Shown: positions 1 to 6,923, numbered from the stretch's first letter. The stretch is 13,530 nucleotides of DNA from [Eubacterium] saphenum (GCA_004554555.1 SFLN01000049.1:1-13530), one strand, 5' to 3'. The notes: generated by a model not told the origin, from the letters alone. A program made the numbers and translations.

Positions 1-1
1 A

Positions 2-82
2 AACGTTCTTCGCTACACCTACCCCATCAACCCCGCAGACGTTCCAAGCATAACCTTCGGCGACTCCACAACCAATTTCTGA
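2..82 (+). CDS. C-terminal fragment of an unidentified protein
   Basis: An open frame enters from the left edge and ends at TGA 80-82, giving 26 residues ending PSITFGDSTTNF. The GC-rich third codon positions match the other genes, and a stem-loop follows 22 nt after the stop, so this is probably a real gene end. The ending, an N-P-x-D-V-x-x-I-x-x-G-D pattern, resembles the last strand of envelope proteins such as DUF4179/DUF5643-type anti-sigma-like proteins, but that is a weak impression and no function is assigned. It converges with the hydrolase gene at 186-848. Confidence 0.5.
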   Translation, partial: NVLRYTYPINPADVPSITFGDSTTNF

Positions 83-104
83 TATCTTCCACTCAATTAT
101 TTTT

Positions 105-132
105 GCTCCCTCGGAAAGCCTTTCGGGGGAGC
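105..132 (+). terminator. Stem-loop after the left-edge gene
   Basis: GCTCCC at 105-110 pairs with GGGAGC at 127-132, and the stem extends inward with G-U pairs to about 12 bp around an AGCC loop. A short T run (GGCTTTTCG) follows. It is well placed as the terminator of the plus-strand gene ending at 82, although the T tract is short. Confidence 0.6.
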
Positions 133-141
133 GGCTTTTCG

Positions 142-184
142 AAAAAAATCCGCGCTGCACAAACGGCTGTACAGCGCGGATTTT
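142..184 (-). terminator. Rho-independent terminator of the hydrolase gene, bidirectional shape
   Basis: A perfect 13-bp inverted repeat (145-157 with 172-184) has A7 on its left and T4 on its right. Read on the minus strand it is a GC-rich stem followed by seven U residues just after the stop at 186-188. It can also catch plus-strand transcripts that pass the stem-loop at 105-132. Confidence 0.85.
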
Positions 185-185
185 G

Positions 186-848
186 TCAGTAGAAAAACCT
201 GTTCCCGTCGATATCGATAGAAAGCGTTTGTGTTTCGTGCCACGCGGAGGCGACCATAGTTGAGTTGTAGTAGCAGTAGATGTCATCGTCCACGCATTTC
301 AGCCCCTTGTCAAACACATCGGAAACCGCCTTTTTGCTGCGCGGATTTGCGTAGCTCATTGCCGCGTAGCCGAAGTTGTCGAAGGTTTCGTGCGGTGTTT
401 GGTCGAACAACTCGCAGCCGTTTCTTATGCACTGCGCGGTCAAAATCAGCAGCCGATAATCCGGACACCAGCCCGCCTCGTGCATTACCGTGCGCTCAAC
501 CAAATCGCGCTCGCTCTCGGTTAACGCATACGCGCCGTCATAGTAAAACGGCGCTTCGATAACGTCTGTTTCCTTGACAACATCGTACCACTCCCATTCA
601 ACGCTTGCGGGAATATCCGGCTCTTGCTCGACAACCGGCTCCGAAGCGGCTTCCTGCGCGAGTTCAAGCTCTTTTGCGGCTTCAAACAGAAATTTTTCGT
701 CAATCTCACGGATTTCCTCGAAAAACGGCTGTTCAACGGCAACCGCTTTGGCGCTTTGCACGCATTTTTCCGAGGAAACGCTCCCGCAGATAAACATCGG
801 AGCTGCCAAAACAGCGGCGCAAAGCGCTTTAAAATGTGATTTGCTCAT
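186..848 (-). CDS. Secreted SleB-like cell-wall hydrolase (Hydrolase_2)
   Basis: This 220-residue protein starts at ATG 846-848 with GAAAGG upstream. Residues 1-25 are a Sec signal peptide; a Cys at 21 lacks a good lipobox (FIC), so secretion is more likely than lipidation. Residues 40-100 form a Glu-rich, low-complexity spacer. Residues 108-220 match the Hydrolase_2 fold of the SleB/CwlJ spore-cortex lytic enzymes: a helix ending in MHEAG, whose E124 aligns with the catalytic Glu, then a helix like the family's AxVxxNR helix (TAQCIRN), a central FGYAAMSY segment, and a C-terminal YYNSTMVASAWHE...NRFFY ending. The expected role is cleavage of peptidoglycan outside the membrane. The domain is divergent and Cys-rich (C128, C140, C145, C185, C192). 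It is a single gene with its own terminator. Spore germination is possible in a sporulating host, but vegetative wall remodelling fits equally well. Confidence 0.75.
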   Translation of the reverse strand: MSKSHFKALCAAVLAAPMFICGSVSSEKCVQSAKAVAVEQPFFEEIREIDEKFLFEAAKELELAQEAASEPVVEQEPDIPASVEWEWYDVVKETDVIEAPFYYDGAYALTESERDLVERTVMHEAGWCPDYRLLILTAQCIRNGCELFDQTPHETFDNFGYAAMSYANPRSKKAVSDVFDKGLKCVDDDIYCYYNSTMVASAWHETQTLSIDIDGNRFFY

Positions 849-937
849 ATTCTTCGCCTTTCAAAAAAGTTTTCAAGACATAGAATATGCGCAAAGGGTG
901 CAAAATAATGATTTTTGCGATTTGTAATTTCTGACAA

Positions 938-971
938 AAAACCGAGCTTATCCAAAGATAAACTCGGTTTT
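938..971 (-). terminator. Terminator of the CCA-transferase-like gene
   Basis: On the minus strand, stem AAACCGAG-x-TTATC pairs across a 4-nt loop (953-956) with one internal mismatch (C947/A962) and is followed by a U run (A936-A941 on the plus strand). It lies just downstream of the stop codon at 988-990. Confidence 0.85.
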
Positions 972-987
972 GTTATTCAACAGCAGC

Positions 988-2484
988 TTACTGCTTGTTC
1001 TTTCTGAAAATCGGCTCGGAGCGTCTTCCCTTGGATTTTTGCTCTTTTTCACGCTGCTCCTTTTCGATTTGAGCGCGGCGGCGGGCTTCTTCGATTTGCT
1101 CGAGCTTCTGCTTGCTGCTCTCAACCAAATCCAGCAGCATAAGCCGATTGTTGAACGAAGGCTTGTCCAAAACCACCTCGAAAAGCGCGTTCATAAGGCT
1201 GTCCGCTTCGGCGTCCGATTTGACGAGCCTGCGCTCGATAAGTTCCTGCTTGGTTATCGCGAGCTGGCTTATTTCGTAGCACTCGCCCGTTTCCATAATC
1301 TCGTTAAGCGCGGCAAGGCTTTCGCGGAGCTGAACGGTCTGCTCTGGCTCACTGTCAACCTTTTTGGCGCGGCTGTCGGCGATTTCGCAGAGCAGCAGAT
1401 TTTTCAAGTCCTCGAAACCAAGCTCACGGATAAGCGCTTTGAGATTTTTTCGCCCCTCGGGGATTGGGTGGTCGTGGTGATAAACCAGCCAGCTTATCTC
1501 CTCCGCAATATTTTTCGGGAACTCAAGCCGGCGCATTATCCCCTCGGCAAGCAGGCGGCTTCGTTCACCGTGACCTTTGAAATGCCCGTGACCTTTCGCG
1601 TCGATGGACATACAGTCGGGCTTTCCGAGGTCGTGAAACAGCATAGCAAAGCGGATTTTCGGCTCGGGGAGCGCGTACCCGACTGCCTTTGAAATATGCG
1701 TCCACACATCGAAATCGTGGTGACGTGAGCGTTGTTCAAGACCGATGCACGGCTCGATTTCGGGGAGAACATATTTGAGGATATCCGCATTCTGTTCAAG
1801 AGCGCGAGTGGCGAATTTCCCCATAACAATGCGCTGAAGCTCCTCACGCACGGAAGCGTTGTCCGCGTAATCAAAGCAGGCGACATTTGCGCGCATACAG
1901 TCGCGGGTTTTCTCCTCAATTTCGTATTCGCCCTCGGCGCAGTAGCGGATTGCTTCGAGCAAGCGCACAGGCTTTGTGGTAAAGCTGCGCGACATATCGT
2001 AAACCGTTTCTGCGACAGGCTTCCCGCCGACTTTGACGTTCACCGTGACGTTTTCCCCGATAGCGACAATCTGCTTGACTTCGCCCGTCAGCGCGGATTT
2101 CCCATCGTACAGGTCGATAAGCCCCGTTTTCGGCGAGAACGCCATTGCGTTCATCGTGAAGCCGCGCCGCGCGAGGTCGGTTTCGAGGTCGGTTGCGTAC
2201 ATAATGCGGTTCCCGACAATTTCCCTGCGGTACGGCGAAATCTGAATCACCATTCCGAGTATCGTCACCAGAATTTCCCCGCGCGCCGCGCCCTCCTCCG
2301 AGAGCCGATACTCGCGGAACGCGAAAAGTATGTCGTTAATCTCGGCGTTGGTCACGATATCGTAGTCCTGCGGCGAATTTCCCAGCACAAGCTCCCGCAC
2401 GCACGCGCCGACTATATAAGCCTCAAAGCCTGCGTCTTCAAGCTTTGTGAGAGCCTCGGTTATCTGGTCGGGCAGTATTATCAT
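988..2484 (-). CDS. CCA tRNA nucleotidyltransferase-like protein with HD domain, divergent active site
   Basis: This 498-residue protein starts at ATG 2482-2484 with AGGAG about 10 nt upstream. Its layout is that of bacterial class II CCA-adding enzymes/poly(A) polymerases: nucleotidyltransferase head (1-140), neck and body (170-245), HD domain (255-345; H284-D285 and HHDH 336-339) and a C-terminal body (390-450, pattern LxxxxLxxVLxxxxxNN). A Lys/Arg/Glu-rich tail occupies 455-498. The metal-binding Asp pair is present in DYD (D40, D42). However, VGGxVRD reads VGACVRE (25-31), RRD reads RRG (106-108), and the base-selecting EDxxR reads TKPVR (170-174), preceded by an extra segment of about 25 residues (145-169). 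The usual reaction adds CCA to tRNA 3' ends, but these changes make canonical CCA addition doubtful, so a paralog with another RNA or nucleotide substrate is possible. It has its own promoter and terminator. Confidence 0.8.
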   Translation of the reverse strand: MIILPDQITEALTKLEDAGFEAYIVGACVRELVLGNSPQDYDIVTNAEINDILFAFREYRLSEEGAARGEILVTILGMVIQISPYRREIVGNRIMYATDLETDLARRGFTMNAMAFSPKTGLIDLYDGKSALTGEVKQIVAIGENVTVNVKVGGKPVAETVYDMSRSFTTKPVRLLEAIRYCAEGEYEIEEKTRDCMRANVACFDYADNASVREELQRIVMGKFATRALEQNADILKYVLPEIEPCIGLEQRSRHHDFDVWTHISKAVGYALPEPKIRFAMLFHDLGKPDCMSIDAKGHGHFKGHGERSRLLAEGIMRRLEFPKNIAEEISWLVYHHDHPIPEGRKNLKALIRELGFEDLKNLLLCEIADSRAKKVDSEPEQTVQLRESLAALNEIMETGECYEISQLAITKQELIERRLVKSDAEADSLMNALFEVVLDKPSFNNRLMLLDLVESSKQKLEQIEEARRRAQIEKEQREKEQKSKGRRSEPIFRKNKQ

Positions 2485-2544
2485 CTTTTCAGCTCCTGTT
2501 AAATTTTTACATTTCTCGTTGTTATCACAAATTAACCTATTTTA

Positions 2545-2573
2545 ATTATACTACTTTACCTCTATTTATTCAA
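2545..2573 (-). promoter_or_regulatory. Sigma-A promoter of the CCA-transferase-like gene
   Basis: Reading the minus strand, TTGAAT (2568-2573) and TATAAT (2545-2550) are separated by exactly 17 bp. This lies about 60 bp upstream of the start codon at 2484. Confidence 0.85.
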
Positions 2574-2590
2574 GATATTTTCCGAAAAAT

Positions 2591-2616
2591 TTGTGAAAAG
2601 GTGAAAAAATTCACAA
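2591..2616. promoter_or_regulatory. Inverted repeat, possible operator
   Basis: TTGTGAA (2591-2597) pairs with TTCACAA (2610-2616), and a nested GTGAA-aaaa-TTCAC lies at 2601-2614. It sits immediately upstream of the -35 box at 2623. Two more TTGTGA copies lie at 2525-2530 (inverted) and 2630-2635 (in the promoter spacer). A regulator site is inference; AT-rich DNA can give such repeats by chance. Confidence 0.35.
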
Positions 2617-2622
2617 AAACAC

Positions 2623-2651
2623 TTGCATTTTGTGAGAAGATATTGTATAAT
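2623..2651 (+). promoter_or_regulatory. Sigma-A promoter of the EF-G-like gene
   Basis: TTGCAT (2623-2628) and TATAAT (2646-2651) are separated by 17 bp, about 54 bp upstream of the start at 2705. The expected leader contains a small TCGGG...CCCGA stem (2661-2678) and a strong GGGAGGA ribosome binding site (2691-2697). Confidence 0.88.
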
Positions 2652-2704
2652 ATTATTAAATCGGGGAGAATAACCCGAATATTCTAAATCGGGAGGAAAA
2701 ATCT

Positions 2705-4717
2705 ATGAAAACTTTCAAGGCGGACAACATCAGAAACATTGTGATGGCAGGTCACGGCGGAAGCGGAAAAACCGCGCTCACCGAGGCGATGCTGTTTAAG
2801 TGCGGAATTACCGACAGAATGGGAAATACCGCCGAAGGCAATACCGTCTGCGACTTTGACGATGAAGAAATCAAGAGAAAAATTTCGATAAACGCAGCTA
2901 TGGCAAATATGGTTTGGAACGACACCAAAATCAATGTTATAGACGCTCCCGGACAGTTTGACTTTATCGGCGGCTTGTACGAGGGAATACGCGCGGCGGA
3001 AAGCGTTATCGTCTGCGTTAACGGCAAGGACGGCGTTTGCCCCGGTACTGTTAAGGCGTATAAGCTTGCTGAGAAAATGAACAAGGCGAGAATGTTGGCG
3101 GTAACCTGTATGGAGGTTGAAAACAGCGACTTCTACCGCGTGTTCACCGAGATGAAAACTAGCTTTGGTCCGACGGTTTGCCCGATTGTTGTACCGTATG
3201 ACAAGAACGGTCCCGTTGAAGCTTACATAAATCTGCTCACGATGAAGGCGTACAAATACGACAAGAAGGGTGTTCCGACAGAGGTTGAGATGCCCGCGTC
3301 CGAGAACAGAATTGCGGGACTTCGCGCGGCGATGGCTGAGGCTGTTGCGGAAACAAACGAGGAGTTTATGGACAAATTCTTTAACGAGGAGGAGTTCACA
3401 CACGAGGAGCTTGTAAAGGGTATTCACGACGGCGTGGCAAACGGCACGATTACGCCGGTTGTCTGCTGCGCGAACGACACGCTTTCGGGTGTTGATATGC
3501 TACTTGACGCGGTGACCACAATGCTTCCCTCGCCCAACGAGAGAAAGCTCGAGGAAGCTGACGGCAAGGTTCTCGATTATGACGAAACAAAACCGCTTAA
3601 AGCGATTGTTTTCAAGACGGTTGCCGACCCGTTTGTCGGAAAAATCAGCTATGTTAAGGTTGTTCAGGGCAAGCTTGCGGCAAAGTCTGTTCCCGTTTCG
3701 ACAGCGGGCGCGGAGCTGCGTTTCGGCAAGCTCGTGACTGTAAACGGCAAAAAGCAGGAGGAGGTTCCCGAGGTTTGGGCGGGCGATATCTGCGCTGTCA
3801 CCAAGCTTGACGCAAACACCGGCGACACGCTCTGCGACGCGTCCGATTTGACACCGCTTGCACCGATGGAGTTCCCGAAGGCTTGCTATTTCAGAACGGT
3901 TAAACTCGCGGCAAACGGTGACGAGGGCAAGCTCTCGACCGCAATCAGACGTTTGCTCGAGGAGGACAGAACGCTCGAGTATGTCCACAACCACGAAACT
4001 CACGAGCGCATTATCGGCGGTCTTGGCGAGCAGCATTTGGACGTTGCCGTGGGCAAGCTGAAGAGCAAATTCGGTATGGACGTGACGCTTCAGGCACCGA
4101 AGGTTCCGTATCGCGAGGCAATCCGCAAAAAGGTTGTCATCGAGGCGAAGCACAAGAAGCAGTCGGGCGGTCACGGACAGTACGGTCACGTTAAAATTGA
4201 GTTCGAGCCGTATGACAAAGACGAGCTGCTGTTCGAGGAGAAGATTTTCGGCGGCTCGGTTCCGAAGAATTTCTTCCCGGCAATCGAAAAGGGCTTGCAG
4301 GAAAGCTCGGAAAAGGGCATAATCGGCGGCTATCCCGTGGTTCGGCTGAAAGCGACCTTGCTCGACGGAAGCTATCACCCGGTTGACAGCTCCGAGCTTG
4401 CGTTCAAGACGGCGGCTTCGATGGCTTTCCACAGCTGTATGGAGCAGGCGCAGCCGTATCTGCTTGAGCCGGTTGACTCGTACAAAATTCTCGTTCCCGA
4501 TGACAAACAGGGCGATGTGATGAGCGTTTTGTCGAAGCGCAGAGGCTCGGTGCTCGGAATGAACAGCGTCGGCGACGGTATGACCGAGCTCACCGCAGAA
4601 GCTCCCGAAGCTGAAATGCAGGATTTTGCGCTGGTTTTGCGCCAGATTACGCAGGGACTCGGCGAGTTCACATCGGAATTTGCGCGCTATGATATGGCAG
4701 CTGTTACAACTGCTTGA
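2705..4717 (+). CDS. EF-G-like translational GTPase with altered G motifs
   Basis: This 670-residue protein starts at ATG 2705 behind GGGAGGA. It aligns along its length with the elongation factor G superfamily, specifically the EF-G-like paralogs rather than canonical FusA. The P-loop is GHGGSGKT (16-23), G2 ends in KISI (59-62, Ser replacing the usual Thr), and G3 is DAPGQFDF (80-87), so Q84 sits where EF-G has its catalytic His. The G4 NKxD motif reads TCME (134-137). Domains II-V are intact: HERIIGGLGEQHLDV in domain III, GGHGQYGHV and GSYHPVDSSE in domain IV, and a ferredoxin-like end. A ribosome-associated role is expected from the domain set. Loss of NKxD predicts weak or changed guanine specificity, so whether it is an active GTPase is uncertain. 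It is monocistronic, with its own promoter and terminator. Confidence 0.85.
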   Translation: MKTFKADNIRNIVMAGHGGSGKTALTEAMLFKCGITDRMGNTAEGNTVCDFDDEEIKRKISINAAMANMVWNDTKINVIDAPGQFDFIGGLYEGIRAAESVIVCVNGKDGVCPGTVKAYKLAEKMNKARMLAVTCMEVENSDFYRVFTEMKTSFGPTVCPIVVPYDKNGPVEAYINLLTMKAYKYDKKGVPTEVEMPASENRIAGLRAAMAEAVAETNEEFMDKFFNEEEFTHEELVKGIHDGVANGTITPVVCCANDTLSGVDMLLDAVTTMLPSPNERKLEEADGKVLDYDETKPLKAIVFKTVADPFVGKISYVKVVQGKLAAKSVPVSTAGAELRFGKLVTVNGKKQEEVPEVWAGDICAVTKLDANTGDTLCDASDLTPLAPMEFPKACYFRTVKLAANGDEGKLSTAIRRLLEEDRTLEYVHNHETHERIIGGLGEQHLDVAVGKLKSKFGMDVTLQAPKVPYREAIRKKVVIEAKHKKQSGGHGQYGHVKIEFEPYDKDELLFEEKIFGGSVPKNFFPAIEKGLQESSEKGIIGGYPVVRLKATLLDGSYHPVDSSELAFKTAASMAFHSCMEQAQPYLLEPVDSYKILVPDDKQGDVMSVLSKRRGSVLGMNSVGDGMTELTAEAPEAEMQDFALVLRQITQGLGEFTSEFARYDMAAVTTA

Positions 4718-4755
4718 TTGTTTTTGTTCATATTTACCTTTTCTTTCTCTTATTT

Positions 4756-4786
4756 TCCCGCTTGGATTTCCGAGCGGGATTTTTTT
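4756..4786 (+). terminator. Terminator of the EF-G-like gene
   Basis: CCCGCT (4757-4762) pairs with AGCGGG (4773-4778), with an inner GG/CC pair and an ATTT loop, followed by T7 (4780-4786). It lies 39 nt after the stop and separates this gene from the spoIIIA operon. Confidence 0.9.
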
Positions 4787-4816
4787 GTTCTAACGGGCAG
4801 ATTTTCCTCATAGACT
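4787..4816 (+). promoter_or_regulatory. Weak candidate sigma-E promoter for spoIIIA
   Basis: CATAGACT (4809-4816) resembles the -10 box of the sporulation factor sigma-E (CATACAnT). The sequence 14 bp upstream (GTTCTAAC, 4787-4794) is a poor -35 match. spoIIIA is under sigma-E in Bacillus subtilis, and no sigma-A promoter is visible in the 66 bp between terminator and gene, so some such promoter is expected here. The exact placement is inference. Confidence 0.3.
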
Positions 4817-4852
4817 TTAGCAAAACGGACAAGTCAAAAGGGAGGAATTTCA

Positions 4853-5698
4853 ATGATAACGGCAAAGAAACCGCTGCTTGCAACGATTGCGAAAATCCGC
4901 ATAACAAAGCCAATTCCTGACATCGCCGAGATAAGAATTCGCGCGGGACGGGAAGCGGCGCTGGTTGATGTTCACGGTGAAACGAGCTATTGCTCCGAGC
5001 CGTTTTCGGCAGAGGAAATCGCGGAGGTTTTCGCGGAAATCTGTCGATACTCGGTGTACTCGTTTCAAGGTGAAATCGCGCAAGGTTACGTCACGCTGGA
5101 CGGGGGAAACCGCGTGGGGATTTGCGGAACGGCGGTGTATAAAAACGGCAAAATCGATTTTATCAAGGATATCTCGGGCTTGAACATACGGATAGCGCAC
5201 GAGAAAATCGGCTGCGCGGACGAGCTTTTCGAGCGGTTTTTTCGTGGGGGAGCGCGCTCGCTGATACTCGGAGGAAAGCCGCTTTCGGGGAAAACAACAC
5301 TGCTTCGGGATTTGGCGCGGCGGCTCTCGGAAACTCACCGCGTGACGATTATCGACAGCCGAAACGAGCTTTCGGGGAGCGTTCGCGGAACGCCGTCGTT
5401 TGACGTCGGGAGAAACACGGACGTGCTGTGCGGCGCGGAGAAAAGCGATGGGATAATGATGGCGCTGCGGACGATGAGCCCCGAGGTGATAATCTGCGAC
5501 GAAATCGCCGATGACGAGGAAGCGGTTGAGCGGTGCGCGTTCTGCGGGGTGAAGCTGATTGCGGCGGCGCACGCGGGGAGCATTTCCGAGCTGAAAAACC
5601 GCTTTTCATCGACGGGAATTCTGCGTTTTTTCGACTGCGCGGCGATTGTGAAAAAACGCGGCGAGATAAGCGAAACCGCGCTCGGAGAGGAGCTTTGA
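4853..5698 (+). CDS. spoIIIAA: Stage III sporulation protein AA, ATPase
   Basis: First gene of the spoIIIA operon, 281 residues, with GGGAGGA 6 nt before ATG 4853. It is a cytoplasmic secretion-type ATPase of the mother cell, thought to power assembly or transport by the SpoIIIA-SpoIIQ channel. An N-terminal domain carries the AEIRIRAGR signature (25-33) and the GYVTLDGGNRVGICG segment (78-92). Walker A is GKPLSGKTT (141-149) and Walker B is VIICDEI (212-218). AAAHAGS (237-243) marks the end of the RecA-like core. The protein is shorter than the B. subtilis one (about 307 residues), mostly at the N terminus, but all catalytic motifs are present. Its end is one base from spoIIIAB, implying coupled translation. 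Confidence 0.95.
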   Translation: MITAKKPLLATIAKIRITKPIPDIAEIRIRAGREAALVDVHGETSYCSEPFSAEEIAEVFAEICRYSVYSFQGEIAQGYVTLDGGNRVGICGTAVYKNGKIDFIKDISGLNIRIAHEKIGCADELFERFFRGGARSLILGGKPLSGKTTLLRDLARRLSETHRVTIIDSRNELSGSVRGTPSFDVGRNTDVLCGAEKSDGIMMALRTMSPEVIICDEIADDEEAVERCAFCGVKLIAAAHAGSISELKNRFSSTGILRFFDCAAIVKKRGEISETALGEEL

Positions 5699-5699
5699 A

Positions 5700-6176
5700 A
5701 TGCGGATTTTTCTTGCTCTGGCAGCGTTCGCACTGTGCGTTTTCGAGGGAGTGCGCAAGAGCCTGTCAATGAAAAAACGCGCGGATTTTCTCGGTGAAAT
5801 CCTCACAATGCTCTCGAATTTTTCCTCGGAAATCGCGCTTCGTGCGCCGACTTTGGAACAGCTTGTCGAGAACGAAAGCTGCGCGTTTGCACGAGCTGTT
5901 GTTGAACGAAAAGCAAATTCGGTTGACATAAAAACCGCTTGGGAAAGCGCTTGCGCGGCTCTTCCGCAAAAGAACGAGGAAGCGGCGCTGCTTGCGGAAT
6001 TCGGCAAGGCGCTGATTAACAGCGGTGCTGAGAGTGCGAACGAGGTTATCGCGGTGTATTCGGAGAAAATCGCGCGGGTTGAAAAGCACGCGCGCGACGA
6101 TTACTCACAAAAGGGCGGCGCGTTCAGAAAAATCTGGGCGCTTTGCGGAATCGCGGCGGCGGTTCTGATTATATAA
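5700..6176 (+). CDS. spoIIIAB: Stage III sporulation protein AB
   Basis: This 158-residue protein begins at ATG 5700, one base after the spoIIIAA stop, with GGAGAGGAG inside the end of spoIIIAA as its ribosome binding site. Hydrophobic segments lie at both ends (about 2-16 and 144-158), with a soluble helical middle (20-140) between them. This topology is typical of SpoIIIAB, which resembles GspF-type membrane platform proteins of type II secretion systems and is presumed to work with the SpoIIIAA ATPase. Length and position in the operon are as expected. Confidence 0.92.
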   Translation: MRIFLALAAFALCVFEGVRKSLSMKKRADFLGEILTMLSNFSSEIALRAPTLEQLVENESCAFARAVVERKANSVDIKTAWESACAALPQKNEEAALLAEFGKALINSGAESANEVIAVYSEKIARVEKHARDDYSQKGGAFRKIWALCGIAAAVLII

Positions 6177-6185
6177 GGACGTTTT

Positions 6186-6383
6186 ATGGAACTTGATTTG
6201 ATTTTTAAAATTGCCGCAGTCGGCATTATTGTGGCAATTCTGAACCTAATTCTCAAAAAAACCGACCATGACGAGCAGGCGGTAATGCTGACGGTTGCGG
6301 GAATTATCATTGTTTTGCTGATGCTCATTCCCGAAATCAAGGAGCTTTTCGAGCTGATACAGTCGGTTTTCGGGTTGTGGTGA
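6186..6383 (+). CDS. spoIIIAC: Stage III sporulation protein AC
   Basis: This very small membrane protein of 65 residues has two transmembrane helices (about 6-25 and 33-52) joined by a KKTDHDEQA loop, the usual SpoIIIAC pattern. It starts 9 nt after spoIIIAB with AAGGAC as ribosome binding site. It forms part of the membrane-embedded base of the SpoIIIA complex; its precise mechanism is not established. Length is typical of the family (about 65-68 residues). Confidence 0.95.
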   Translation: MELDLIFKIAAVGIIVAILNLILKKTDHDEQAVMLTVAGIIIVLLMLIPEIKELFELIQSVFGLW

Positions 6384-6386
6384 GCT

Positions 6387-6773
6387 ATGAATTTCGTGTT
6401 TTTATGCGGTCTGGGAGTAATCTCCGCGGCAATCTGCGTGATTGTCCGAAAAATTCTGCCCGAGGGAGCGTTCTGGGTGAGCCTGGCGGCGGGCGTGATA
6501 ATTCTGGGAGCTGTCGTGGCAATGCTCGCGCCGTCCGTGAAAGCGTTCGCGGATTTGTCCGAGGCGGCGGGAATTGACGGGGAATTTGCGAAAATCCTGC
6601 TGAAAGCGCTGGCGGTCTGCTACCTCACAACACTCTGCGCGGGCTGCGCGCGTGACGCGGGAGAATCGGCGATTGCGGCAAAGCTGGAGCTGGGCGGACG
6701 AGCTGCCGTGGCGGCAATCTCGCTGCCCGCGTTCACACGTCTTGCGGAGCTTATTACCGCGCTGATTGCGTGA
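6387..6773 (+). CDS. spoIIIAD: Stage III sporulation protein AD
   Basis: A 128-residue polytopic membrane protein that starts 3 nt after spoIIIAC, too close for an independent strong ribosome binding site, so translation is probably coupled. Transmembrane segments lie near 2-20, 29-48, 67-86 and 103-127. The LLKALAVCYLTTLCAGCARDAGE stretch (72-94; shown here only as a landmark of its conserved Cys-Ala-rich helix and RDAGE turn) and the closing ISLPAF helix are characteristic of SpoIIIAD. It shares the SpoIIIAC fold and belongs to the membrane base of the complex. A 150-nt gap, long for this operon, follows. Confidence 0.93.
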   Translation: MNFVFLCGLGVISAAICVIVRKILPEGAFWVSLAAGVIILGAVVAMLAPSVKAFADLSEAAGIDGEFAKILLKALAVCYLTTLCAGCARDAGESAIAAKLELGGRAAVAAISLPAFTRLAELITALIA

Positions 6774-6833
6774 TTTCGTGCGGTTTTGTTCAACGGACAA
6801 GCGCTTCTCGGCAACGCTCCCCGAGCGTATTGT

Positions 6834-6923
6834 ACAAGCTCAACGAAAGACGGATTTTGCGCAAAATTCCCGATAACAAAGCGGTTCGCGACAGTTTAAC
6901 AAGGTCAACGAAAAGGACGGACT
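6834..6923 (+). repeat. Duplicated leader segment between spoIIIAD and spoIIIAE
   Basis: ACAAGCTCAACGAAAGACGG (6834-6853) and the similar segment at 6899-6920 (ACAAGGTCAACG followed by AAAAGGACGG) are near-identical direct copies about 65 nt apart. The second provides the ribosome binding site of spoIIIAE. The 14-base perfect palindrome ATTTTGCGCAAAAT (6854-6867) follows the first copy. No gene is visible in the gap. Confidence 0.5.

Noticed and set aside
970..1692. Open plus-strand frames opposite the CCA-like gene, including another at 1732-2502
   Set aside because: Antisense shadows rich in Arg and Phe with no recognisable domain or start site, crossing the gene's terminator and promoter region.
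2641..2704. Riboswitch in the leader of the EF-G-like gene
   Set aside because: The leader is only about 45 nt with one small stem, too short for any known riboswitch class.
3500..4432. Long open frame (about 310 codons) on the minus strand opposite the EF-G-like gene
   Set aside because: It lies wholly antisense to a well-supported gene, has no ribosome binding site, and its residues follow from the codon bias of the coding strand.
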